Positions 22,306 through 33,557 of a stretch of 64,000 nt of DNA are shown in pieces (the first letter of the stretch is position 1; every line of letters starts with the position of its first letter). The notes beneath the pieces are model-generated. The model ran no database searches. It was not told the origin of the DNA and worked only from the letters and a program-made list of their open reading frames with translations. The stretch is from contig JAZARR010000200.1 of NCBI GenBank assembly GCA_037389465.1, positions 4,161,501 through 4,225,500 on the forward strand, written 5' to 3'. The stretch comes from Baylisascaris procyonis. Lineage: Eukaryota; Nematoda; Chromadorea; Rhabditida; Ascarididae. Made by a program: the position numbers and the translations under genes.

Positions 22306-22374
22306 TTGTTCGAAGCTGACATAGTGTTGTGCATTGCCGCGATCGTCCTCTACATTATCTTGGAGCACGTATGA
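22306..22374 (+). other. Candidate terminal exon with a membrane anchor
   Basis: After CTTATTTAG the plus strand reads LFEADIVLCIAAIVLYIILE then HV and a stop. This is a single hydrophobic helix, as in a tail anchor or a last membrane span. An open stretch just upstream (about 22111-22250, with EWAHLEVSVRNLL) might precede it, but the junction is unclear. It would end a gene just before LGIC-B. Confidence 0.27.
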
Positions 22375-22740
22375 GATGGTAATTCGTTGATCGCAGCTAC
22401 CTTAATTCACCGTGCTTCAAGATGTGTTTCTGTAGAACGATTGACGCAATCGTGGGACACTGGTAGACCTGCGATCCTTATGAGCTATGATCATACTACT
22501 TTTCCACCACCGCAGCTCCATCTCAGCTCGGCCTGCAAGCAATGTTCCTCCCTTCTCTAATGTGCGCTAATTTCTTGCTCCTTATCGCACTGTCACCATG
22601 TGCTTTCTTCACATTAATGAATGCTGTGAACCATAAAACGATTGCCCTAAGTGATTCACTCATAAGATTACGCCATTTGTGGAGCTTTACAATCTAATGC
22701 TTGTTGACTTAGATGGATTACCTACAGATTTCTTTTCCAG

Positions 22741-25700
22741 GATCAGTGGATATTCATGTTTCGATAGTTGTTAGCAGTATTCGCGCAGTCTCCGAAGTCA
22801 CAATGGTAATTCTTGCATGCTTCAGTGATGAAAATTTTGGATCAGTGAGCCAGAACATCTCAGAGGCTGGAATGAAAATAATTTCCTCTTTTAACTCCAA
22901 AGAACCTCTGAGAAGATTGGTCCCTTTCATTGAGAAAAATGGGAAAAAATTCATTTGTTTAAGTAAAATTTTATCCGTCATACGAATTGTTCTTCAGGCT
23001 TCTCAAACTCCAAATTCTCCTCAATCATTCCATCTCAGGGGTATATGCATCACTAGACGCCATTCAGAGATATTGATACATGTGCTGATATCTTTGTCAG
23101 AGTCAACGATAGCGTTTACTGCCTGCCGACGAAACAGTCAACAGTCATGTTGCTTTGTGTTTGAATAGCATCCGAACGTGCATTCTTACGTGAATATTTC
23201 GTGTTTGAGTATCACATCGCTTTTATAAGCATATTTGCAGAAATCTTTTCATGCATCCAATCAACACCATGAATCATCTCTTCAGCACGAAATGAACCTC
23301 AATGTATCCGTCATCAAAGGATATTTTCATGAAATTCTTCCACATTATCTGAAATTTCTACTGCTTTCATCGAGTGATTAAAACCATTACGGCAATATAA
23401 AATCATATGAATTATTTTCAGGATTATAATCTCGAATTATTTTACCGTGAATCATGGTTGGATAAACGTCTCGTTTACGATAAACGAAATTTCCAGAATA
23501 AAACTGAGATCGCTCTTCATGAAAGTTATACGAATTTTATTTGGCATCCCGATACGTTTATGCCGAATGCAATCGCATCGAAGAATCCACAGAAACAGTC
23601 GATTTCGCATCGTTCATTGCTAAGGTTCATTTAAGTTTTAATGGAAGTTTTTATAGCTATCAAAAGCGATTATTTAAAGAGCTACGGGCACAGCTCAATC
23701 CATGTGTGTTCAAAAAAGGTGATATGTTTGTTGTTCTGCAACGTAAACCAAGTTTATTAGGAATAAAGCTTCTATCGTAATTTGGAAGAAGGCCAAGGAG
23801 TACAATAAGTGCATCTAGTTTCGTCTTTAGCAATATTCCGTGAAAAGATAATTCTGCATAATTTTAGAAATATCCGTACCAAAGAGAACAGCTCAGAATG
23901 AAATTCCCCTCCGCTTACCTTTCCATCGCAATAATTCGTGTATGCACGATTATTCAAATCACTTTTTTTGAATTCAGAACACTCCACTGTGCGCTACAAA
24001 CTACCGCTTAAGATCTCAAAGTGAAGATTAGTAACAGCAAGAACGCAATGCGCGCTTTATGCAACCAACCTGCGACGATTATCAAAATTTTGTTGACGGC
24101 TAATTTTCAGGCTTCAAGATTCCGGAAATGTTCTCTACAGTAGACGATTGTCGGTGGTAGCAGAATGTCCAATGGATTTAACGTTATTTCCATTCGATAC
24201 ACAAGTTTGCAAATTAGCTATTGAGAGTTGTAGGTTTTGAAGTATTGAAATACTTTTTTTGAGAAAATAATATTAGCAAGCAAAATACTTTCCTTCAAAA
24301 TCTTACCACAGTGTGTTCCAGCTGTTATAGAAATGCAAAACATTAACAATCAAATTTATCTTAAAATGAGTTACAACTTGCTTGAAAAGAGTGCATTTCA
24401 ACACTTACGTTAAGCAACGTTTTCATATTCTTTCATTCGTTAGAAATGTATTTAGTCCTTTAGTGAATGCTTTGACCTCCATTGAATATAGTAGGCGCTA
24501 AAAATGAATTATTTCTTGTATTTCGCCGTAAATATAAATTCTAGAGTAAAAATAATTGACATGAAATAGGATTTCAAAAGGTGAAGAAAACAAAACACGA
24601 GTAGCAAGCATAATATTTTCGAGGCATGAAACTCATCAACGAAAATGGAAATGATACATTTTTAATGTAATTGCTGGCTCGTTTAGAATACAGCGGTTTT
24701 CCGCAAGCTTTGTTAGCCCGCGAAAAAATATTGTTATTTTTTCGTCTAAGCAGATGTTGTCTTAGAATGCATTTCCGGATGTATGTAAGAGACTATTAGA
24801 TTTCGTTCTTGTGTTTCAATTCCGCATTCATTTCGAAAGTAATGATTTTCATGTGATACTATTGGATATGCTGATGTCGAAATTCTTTGCATTGCTAATA
24901 TTCTTAAATAATACGTTTTGAGTTGAATGAGATGAATACTTTTTGATGTTAATTTATTCCACGATATGTAGGCTATCGAATTTGAACATTTTCAGATGGA
25001 TACACAGCAGAGAAAGTCAAATATTCTTGGTCAAGTGGTTCGAAAAAAGCGTTAAAGTTGCATAAAATTCGCCTACCGGATTTTCAAATTAGAGAGGCGT
25101 ATGTGACAAGTCATACAGGAGTCTATGCTACAGGTATTATTTTGATAATAACCGCTTCCACAAAAATTCTTTTTCCACGTTGTTGTCACTATGACTTTGC
25201 TTATTTTTTCTTCCTTTTTTTTCGTTGAACAAATGAAATTCTGTTATTCTACCATTTCTGCGTTTCTCCAAATTTGCATTTGCACATTGTAACGGCATCT
25301 TTTCGAGCGTGTATATGGTGCACTCCGTCCCGCCTTTCTACTGGTTTCAACTCCGGATCCAATGAAGCTATTCCAGATTTTCCCTCAGATTTACACGGAA
25401 GAAGTTTTCGGGGGAACAATAGTGCAAACGGCTTGATCAGCTAAATCAAAAAGTATTGTTTGGCTTTTATCTATTTCCGTTTTCTCGTTATTCATGAAAG
25501 CGTCCGTTTATCTGAGCCGAGTACGGGCGCATGTCGTTCCAACTCATTCGAAACGTTTTTCCACTTATTTTTCGATGGCGCACTACAAATTTGCACTTGT
25601 GACTCAACCAGTCTCACCTCTGAGATCACTTAAAGTGTGTTTCGACGCCGCATAAGTTCATACATTCCTATAAGTCTGTTTACCAATTCTAACAGTCGGT

Positions 25701-28700
25701 GAATTTCTGAAAAAGTTGCTTGATCATTTACGATAAGGAATGGTAACTACTTCTGGTATTATTTCATAACTGTTGATGAAATTTCTGCGCCTGTTTAGCG
25801 ACATCGCCGAAGTGGGCGAAGATAAGTGAAATAGTTGAAAGTATTGCGACGTGACTACTTTCACTTCAGGTAACTATAGTCGCCTTTACGTATGTTTTGT
25901 TCTATCGAGATCAGCAGGATTTTGTTTCCTACAACTGATAATTCCCTCCACTGCGGTCGTTATTACTTCTTGGGTTTCACTATGGATGGAAAATGAAACG
26001 TCCTTTCAGGTACATCCTGTTAATTTTACTCATTCTTTATAGATCCTTTCGTTAGAACATACATCGATTCGGAATGTAGATATTTCTACAGGTGTTTGTC
26101 GAAAACATGTTTCAAGCGCAGAGAGGAATCATCTAATTCACCTCCAAAGATGGCCTCATTTATGAAACTTTAGCTTGCCTTTATGAGCCTTTCCTCTCTG
26201 TGTTATTCAGGCGAATCTACGAAAATTGCCTATGCCATGTATATACATCGATTTCTGAAGAAAATAATGGCGCAGACTTTATGATTCCCTTCCGTAGTGA
26301 TGAACTGCGAATAAGATTGAAGAGCGCATTCATTGCTTCTTCGATATCATTTGGCACTATTCATTGCCTTTCATATTAATTCGCACTCATAAATGCCTAC
26401 ATATTATACACTTCGAGTCTTTAAACACATCAAATCAGCACATTTTCAGGATATGATATCAATAATCCTAACAATAACATTTCTTCTTTTCTCTTATAAC
26501 GAAGTTATGCCACGAGTCAGTTATATCAAGGCGATGGATGTTTATCTTGGTTAGTTGCAACTGATCAACGGCACTAGATATATACTTCACTTTTTTGAAG
26601 TTCAAAACTTTTATGTATGGCTAACATGCAAACGTTTGAAGAATGAAAAGAAGGTGAATAATTCGAGAATTGACGAAAAAATTCACCCTATTTGATTGTT
26701 ACATTACAAAATAACGGAAGATAGAAATGCTTTACCCATTCTACACTTACAGACTACCTGATGAGCGGATCTATTTTAGGTGTTTGTTTCTGTATAGTGT
26801 TCTTCTCGCTAATAAAACTTGCACTCGTTAAATATATGAGAGAACGATTAAGGATCACACGGTGAGTTCTGTGTATATCATTTGTTTGTTTTTTTTTCAA
26901 CTTCGAAACTATGGTTTTTGATCTGTTGCAAGTAATGACCGAGTGGACTCACACTTGAGGAGTATTTGATTAGCAGTGAGAAACAATAAAACGAAAATAA
27001 TAGTGAACAGGTTTGCGTGTAATTGAGCAAATGTAAGCTATGCATTGAGCATCGCTAGATAATATGGAGCTCCTCATTAGATGATAACATACACGAAGCG
27101 AAGTGAACATAAAATGACTAAAAAACACCGATGATTTCACAGTTGAAGAAAGAAGTCCTTGAAGAAATGAAGGGTCATAAAAAAACGTTTCCATTAATTG
27201 GTTCTTTTTTAGTGACACATCCATTGTGGCTGGTCTTATGCCGGTAATTCAATTGGGGGCTGGTGGAATCCGCCATAGACCACAATTATCGGCTCCATCG
27301 GCACCTATGGTGTGTGAATCAAATGGCGTTCAAAAGTATGTGGAATTATTTTAGTTATTCTCACATGTTGTTTATTTCTGCCAGTATCAACATTTCATCA
27401 AGCAATTCTCGATCATTGTTGTGCTTAATCAATGAATGAAACTGCAGACGATGGTTGGATAAACGGAACTGTTCAGAGAAGTTAGAAGATCAAATCCATG
27501 AATCTGGCCAACGTTTGGTTGCATAGGTCACGGATTTTGATTCATATTAATATGTTTGGCGATGAGAAACGTAGTTCATCGTTATCGATCTTAAGCGTAC
27601 TATGATGCGCTTGTTTAGATTTTCTTGTCGTTGACCATAATAAATGATATTCGTCGCGTAGTAAGTTACTGTAGATTGTCGGACGAGTATTTTCTGATGA
27701 AAACGGTCCGGTACGGATATATTCTTCTCGGCTACTACCTCGTAATCAACGATCACAGGAATTTCACTGAACAGTTTACTTTTAGTGCTAGTTTGAAAGC
27801 TCGCTGTTGTAGATCTATGATACTATCAGCATTTAAAAGCTCGAAAATATTATATTTGATCGGATTTCTTATTTCTCATATCTACTGTGTAAAAAATTTT
27901 AAACTCTCTTGTCTTTCAGAGTTAATACTAATTCTGGGAGTACTTATACGGCTATACATATGGGATCCTCGTCACCAATACCTCTGAATACGTCAACTGA
28001 TAAATTTACTTCTCACGGTAAACTTCAACTATTCAGATATAGTTTTTCCGGTCTGTATGGTTTGCAACTGCAAGTGGTATCTGCGTAAGTTGAAAACTGA
28101 TAGGTTGTAAACCGCTATAGTGAAGCGGTTCATTTACTATGGAAGGTTCCGGCGTATGGAGCATAAGAGAGAATAATCTTTGCAGTCGGCTGATACCTTT
28201 GCTATCGCGATAATATATGGTTCTATTACAGCCAACTTATGCTGCACCTTTTAACTCTATATAGCTGTACTCGTTCTTCAAAGAATTTCTGTATTTAGAG
28301 GGGAAGAAAGAATCATTTGCAAACTCCGGCAAATCATGTTCTTGGGATCCTTCAAATCAGTGAAGAACATCTCCTTCCACGGATCAATGGAAAATGATGC
28401 TAACCTAACGAAACTTGCATCATAACCACGATCAAATCGCTAAACTGTTGCCATTATAGTGCAAAGTTGCACATATTTTGCTTCATTGGATGTAGACATA
28501 ATGACGGTTTAGTAATCCATCCTTATCTCAGAACTTCGATTCGCATTCTGCGAAAGAAATTGTGAACTTTCATCGATTTTCACACTTCGGAGAACGATAC
28601 GCACAAAATGAGAGTACTTTTCACCTGTGGAAAATTTTTCTCTCATCCTCCAAAATTTCGCATCTTTTTCATCCTCATCGAAAAAAGACGATATTGAAAA

Positions 28701-29281
28701 CAATCAGAGAACAAAGGCATAGGCGCTTTTTTTAATGTGCCGATCATAACTGCGCGATGTTACGACTTCTCCATTTGCAGAATCAGTTAATGGTAAAGCA
28801 TCACTAAAATCGAACTCAAGAATACGTTTTACTCCACGTTTCATGCGACGATTTCATTGGATGACACAGGTGAGAGATTTTCCAATTGTTGAAAAAAATG
28901 TCCGTAACTCAGAGCGTCATTCGATTTGAAGCAAACGTTTATTTCCGTCTTCATCAAAGTCTTCTTTCTGCTTCCTCTTTTTTCCTCCAATCGTCGCCGA
29001 TCTCAATATTAACCATTAGATTATCTTTCTGCACCTTTCCGGTCAGACATCTTCTCTCTTGCATTTTCTTAATCAGTCAAACTTTGGAGCATCACGCATG
29101 TCACCTCATGCTGACCCCGGTATAGCCGACTGCTTCATACGATTGGCCATGGGCGAAGCACGCCGGAAAAAGATCCACGCTTATTTTGCTCTCTGTTCAT
29201 GCTACTATCAGACCTGCTAGGAGATCCGTAGTCGCCGCCTGCAGCTTGAGGTAGTCCTGTAGGAAGTCTTTCGTTAATACA

Positions 29282-29320
<39 letters not shown>

Positions 29321-29619
29321 TTCATTGCTGTTCTTGCGTTGTTTATGGTATCAGGATCTGTGTTTTCTGTGATTTGCAGTCCCTTTCACGATTGGTATCT
29401 CGCTTCCAGTTCTTTCTTAGACGTTTCCAGGGCAACACAAGAATAATTTCACCCTCAATTGCTCAAATTATAATTGCATAATTTTGGCAGATGTGTTTCT
29501 TCTTCGGTTTCGTCGTCTTCTGCCTTTTCTATTTCCTCATCTACCCGAATGTTCACACGACGACGATTGATGCAGCGTGTGTTCGAGAATCAGCAGAATG
29601 GTTTGCCGTTATTCTGTGA
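22741..29619 (+). CDS. LGIC-B: tandem paralogue of LGIC-A, Cys-loop channel subunit (N-terminus not located)
   Basis: Second Cys-loop channel subunit, same strand, about 14.6 kb after the stop of LGIC-A. Eleven exons join in phase: 22741-22805, 23422-23624, 24111-24229, 24996-25133, 25870-26009, 26450-26549, 26780-26861, 27213-27335, 27920-28017, 28781-28869 and 29491-29619 (stop TGA). This gives about 428 residues, with the first seven exon lengths and the last identical to LGIC-A. Landmarks are [23 protein letters not shown], Cys-loop [29 protein letters not shown]1 ending SWVSLWM, pore exon [14 protein letters not shown], then [16 protein letters not shown]3, a divergent M3-M4 loop and M4. 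The M3-M4 loop is encoded by one more exon than in LGIC-A. No convincing upstream exon for the signal peptide and first helix was found in 8.1-22.7 kb. LGIC-A and LGIC-B might co-assemble or have subfunctionalised; that is inference. Confidence 0.92.
29285..29317. repeat. (TA)n microsatellite
   Basis: About 33 bases of alternating TA inside the last intron of LGIC-B (28870-29490). Confidence 0.9.
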
Positions 29620-30043
29620 ACTTAAAGCTTAAGCTCAACGATTTTGTGAAATACTGATGCATGAATGTTGATGTGTAAGGTTGTTGGCGAGCAGCAAAAT
29701 TTCAACTAAAGGAATGACGCCCCTACCACACCCCTCACCTCTTGGGAGCAGACAGGTATTGAGTGCCTGATATTTTTCTCCAGTTCTACTGAGCAATCGT
29801 TAATATGTGAAGGGAAAAGCTAATACGAGAGGGGTGGCGAGGAGCAAGTTTCCAAAAGTTGTTCGCTAAAGCTATTTTTCATAGTGTACCATAGTATGTG
29901 GACCTCTATCTAAAGACCAGGAGATCATCTGTTTTGAAGGCAGAAAATTTTGGGGTCATGTCTGCCAGGTTACTTTCATAGCACACTGTAATCTGTCAAC
30001 GATTTCTCTCATTTTTCCATAGAGGGATTAACGACCCAACGAT
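29620..30043. other. LGIC-B 3' flank
   Basis: Non-coding sequence after the LGIC-B stop codon. No clear AATAAA was seen close to the stop. Confidence 0.5.
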
Positions 30044-30763
30044 GAACAAAAAAGGCACCCAACATGCACAAACCTCGTGCTCATCTTTAAGTAACGGTGG
30101 TAGATTGCACGCCCTCATTTCAGAGTTTTCATTAAATTGTTTCCTGTTTTTTTTTTAATGTATGCAAGTATCCGTAGATTCAGGTTCATTCAACCGTTCG
30201 GCAACAGGTACACAATTTTATTTACACATCGCTGTCATGATTTCCCATTGTGCAATAAATATGACAATGTTCGACGAAAGCAATGAACAAACAAGGCACC
30301 CAACATGCACAAACCTCGTGCTCATCTTTAAGTAACGGTGGTAGATTGCACGCCCTCATTCCAGAGTTTTCATTAAATTGTTTCCTGTTTTTTTTTTTTA
30401 ATGTATGCAAGTATCCGTAGATTCAGGTTCATTCAACCGTTCGGCAACAGGTACACAATTTTATTTACACATCGCTGTCATGATTTCCCATTGTGCAATA
30501 AATATGACAATGTTCGACGAAAGCAATGAACAAACAAGGCACCCAACATGCACAAACCTCGTGCTCATCTTTAAGTAACGGTGGTAGATTGCACGCCCTC
30601 ATTCCAGAGTTTTCATTAAATTGTTTCCTGTTTTTTTATGTATGCAAGTATCCGTAGATTCAGGTTCATTCAACCGTTCAGCAACAGGTACACAATTTCA
30701 TTTACATGTCGTTGTCATGATTTCTCATTTTGCAGTAAATATGACAATGTTCGACGAAAACAA
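30044..30763. repeat. Three tandem copies of a ~242 bp unit
   Basis: Units start at 30044, 30285 and 30528, each beginning GAACAAA(C/A)AAGGCACCCAA. The first two are 241 and 243 bp; the third is about 236 bp, with a shorter poly-T tract and more changes towards its end, where TTCGACGAAAACAATG replaces TTCGACGAAAGCAATG. Copies are otherwise nearly identical, so the amplification is recent. The minus strand crossing the copies has a short open frame, but nothing recognisable. The array lies just beyond the stop of the coiled-coil gene. Confidence 0.92.
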
Positions 30764-30845
30764 TGTCTATTCAACTCATCTCGAAACGTTAGTTTGAAAG
30801 CATATTTTGCTGATAATACAATAAATTTGAAAAATATATTCCTGT

Positions 30846-32782
30846 TCATTCGTTGTTTAAAGTAACTTCCTCGATGTTTTTTTTTTGCTTTTCCAGTCGT
30901 CCTTCCAAATCGAACACCTGACAAAGTAAACTAATATTTAAAAAGCAGAGATGATTCGAATTGTTTTCACGCCTTAAGTTGCTCAACCTGCTGAGTTCAT
31001 TGTTCACTAACATCTTCAGTGCTTCACCAACATAAAACCTAGTGTCTCCCCTGAGCAACATATTTTTATATAGTCTTCAAGCACATTTGTAAGAGAAGCA
31101 TTAAACTTAACAACGCTAATGCTTACCTGAAATTAAGCACTCAATTTCGATTATATTTTTATGCATAAATGCTTCGCATTATTCTCGAGAAAATATGTTT
31201 ACTCTAAGAGAATGCTTTAAAACAACGCTCGTTACGGAATGTTCGCTACCAAATTTTGTATAAAAAATAAAGACGAGCCCAGCCATCTGATTAAATCAAT
31301 TTAAAACTACAACAAGAAAAGACACATCCTTCTGAAATAGGGCGTGCCGTTTGGTGACGAAACACCGCAGTAGCTATGTAGAATGCAGAATCACATGTGA
31401 GGGTCTGTTGAAGCAGTTGAATAATTTTTAAATGACAATACGTACTTACACAACTATACAGTGAATTTTCGAGAAGTCTGCTGAATTAATTTACGTTTTT
31501 ACACCTGCATAAAGGGGTGCCACAATTTGATTCTTCGTAGACGTGAGTATGCAGATTTTTTTCGGCATCAAATCAACCGAAGAAATGAAAACTTCATTAT
31601 GAGGTGAAAATTATGCGGATAGTTATTATTAACGCAAAATTGTTGCTGACATAATTTTTTATTCTGAAAATTGTGAAAAATGGCCGATATGAAATAGCTA
31701 TAGCAATGCATTACATAGATATCACTTCATACTGATAAATCACATAAATATCGCTGATAAAACGTACTGCGATCAATCGGTGCGTTTTTTTTTTCGATTA
31801 TCGAACGCTAATTTCGCTAAATAAATTCGGATGTCGGGTTGAAAAAATTGATTTTGTTTAAAAAAAGCTTCGAAAATTAAAAAATTATCAACTCAGACAT
31901 CTACGCGAAAAAATTCAAAAATATCTCGTTTACGCAGCGTTGCTATTAAAAGTTACCAAACCGTGAAATTATTTTTAAAGAAGAGAAGAATAATCAGAGA
32001 ATAAAAACAAACATTCGCGCGGCGAAGTTGCTCCAACTCGGCGCTCTGCTCATTGTAACATTCCTGTAGCTTCGCCGTTTTCCTTTGATCCACTTTCATG
32101 TCCACCTTAAATACTACGTTTATCCGCATGAAGGAAAGAAAGAGGAAAATAAAGCGCTTTGAGTTCACGCAAAATGCTTGCAACCTTTTTCAGCCTCATC
32201 CTGGATGTTTTCTCTCTACCAAAAACAATGAGAAATCCCAACGAGCACTTTTACTCGCAAAGCAAAACTTCAACATACATACTTCCTCCAGCAATCATTC
32301 TACCACAAACAACGTGGAAGCAAGTGAAACATTGAACCCAATACCAAGTCACCACCAAGTTTAACCACAATAATTCATCGTTATTGGTTCCTTATATACT
32401 GAAATGTGCGACACGACTAAAACGTCCAGCTTTCATGTCGTGTATTCGAAGTCTTTGCACAGTCCTAATGTCGATTATGCGGCAAAAAACCCACTCGCCA
32501 TTTAATCAACAATGCAAGGTCTATAACTTTAATGCAGTGAATGAGCATTTGATGTTCGTTGATTGAAGTCAATTGAGACTGCAATATGTTTAAAATACTT
32601 CTGACACAAGGGAACTATTACACATATAAACTCAGATAGAGCTAAAATTGAAAAGTCCAATCACGACTGGCTTAAAACCATCCTTGATTCACCTTTTGAG
32701 GCTTCCTTCGAGCAGCTTTTCTAACTGCACCTAACTTCCTGTTAGCCATATCATCGATCAACTGTCGCCCGCCACTTAACAT
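30846..32782 (-). CDS. Small coiled-coil protein gene, unrecognised
   Basis: A short minus-strand gene model of three phase-0 exons: 32782-32693, 32105-32013 and 30917-30846 (stop TGA). As read it encodes 84 residues; further small exons in the 1.1 kb second intron cannot be excluded. The first 30 residues are basic (from MLSGGRQLIDDMANRK to AARRKPQK). Exon 2 is a charged helix (QRKTAKLQECYNEQSAELEQ) and exon 3 is a short coiled coil (VFDLEGRLEKQKKNIEEV) ending LNNE. The DLE.R.EKQK run is faintly like the conserved helix of invertebrate troponins or a myosin rod, which is not enough to name it. A possible spliced-leader acceptor lies 4 nt before the ATG. The exon 2 acceptor is an unusual TTTAAG. 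It lies between LGIC-B and receptor copy 1, head towards the receptor's 3' end. Confidence 0.42.
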
Positions 32783-32792
32783 AATACTGCAG
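32783..32792 (-). promoter_or_regulatory. Possible spliced-leader trans-splice acceptor
   Basis: On the minus strand CTGCAG is followed by TATT and then ATG of the coiled-coil gene. An acceptor a few bases before a start codon is the usual nematode arrangement for spliced-leader addition. It could instead be an ordinary acceptor of an exon whose ATG is internal. Confidence 0.35.
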
Positions 32793-33462
32793 TCATGAAT
32801 CAATGAAACGTTGTGAACCCTATGAAACGCGATAATCCCTCAGACGCGATAACCATCAAAAGAATCGTGATCACAGTTGAATGGAAACAAATAAAAAGAA
32901 CAAGTAATAATCACCTTTATTTGAACAAAAAATTTCGCCAACGATTTTTGTACTTCATCTGGGAAGTGGCAATCCCCTTGTTTTCTTCTGTTATTTCTTG
33001 TGTTAATTGAACCGATCACGAGTTATCGAAGGGCATCACAGACGGTGAGACTAATACCACAATGAAAAAAATTGAGCATTGGCTCATCCAATTTGAACAT
33101 CTAGCTGCCGAGCGAAAGATCGTAAACATCGGATTCGCTCAACGAAAGAGTTCTTTCCCACTAATAAACGATGACTTTTAATATGCTATTCGTCTCCAAC
33201 TTTGTGTTATCACTTTGCATATTCAAGAACCTCATATTTTCAATGTAGTTTATGCAAGAAGCCATCCACAAAATGAAACATTTGCTAGTACGGCAAACGT
33301 AATACTGCATGAACGTGAGTGTTCACTCTTGAACGGCAAATTTTCCAGCGCCAGTTATGCAAAAAAAAAAAAAACCTCTACATCGGCCGTTCGTTAATCA
33401 TGACCCCTCATCCCGCAACCCGCCGTCTATCAATGTATACTCTCTGTTCTAACTAAGCCATA

Positions 33463-33557
33463 AGCGATCAAATTGTTTATTAGATTTCAGATGTCATTGT
33501 CATCCCAGCATAAACATTGTCATTGTCATCCGAAATCTAATAAACAGTTTGATCGCT
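33463..33557. repeat. Inverted repeat with 31-bp arms
   Basis: Left arm 33463-33493 (begins AGCGATCAAATTG) and right arm 33527-33557 (ends CAGTTTGATCGCT) are reverse complements with 2 mismatches. The 33-base spacer contains CATTGTCAT-type direct repeats. It could form a strong hairpin: a foldback element, MITE fragment or RNA hairpin. Confidence 0.8.
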
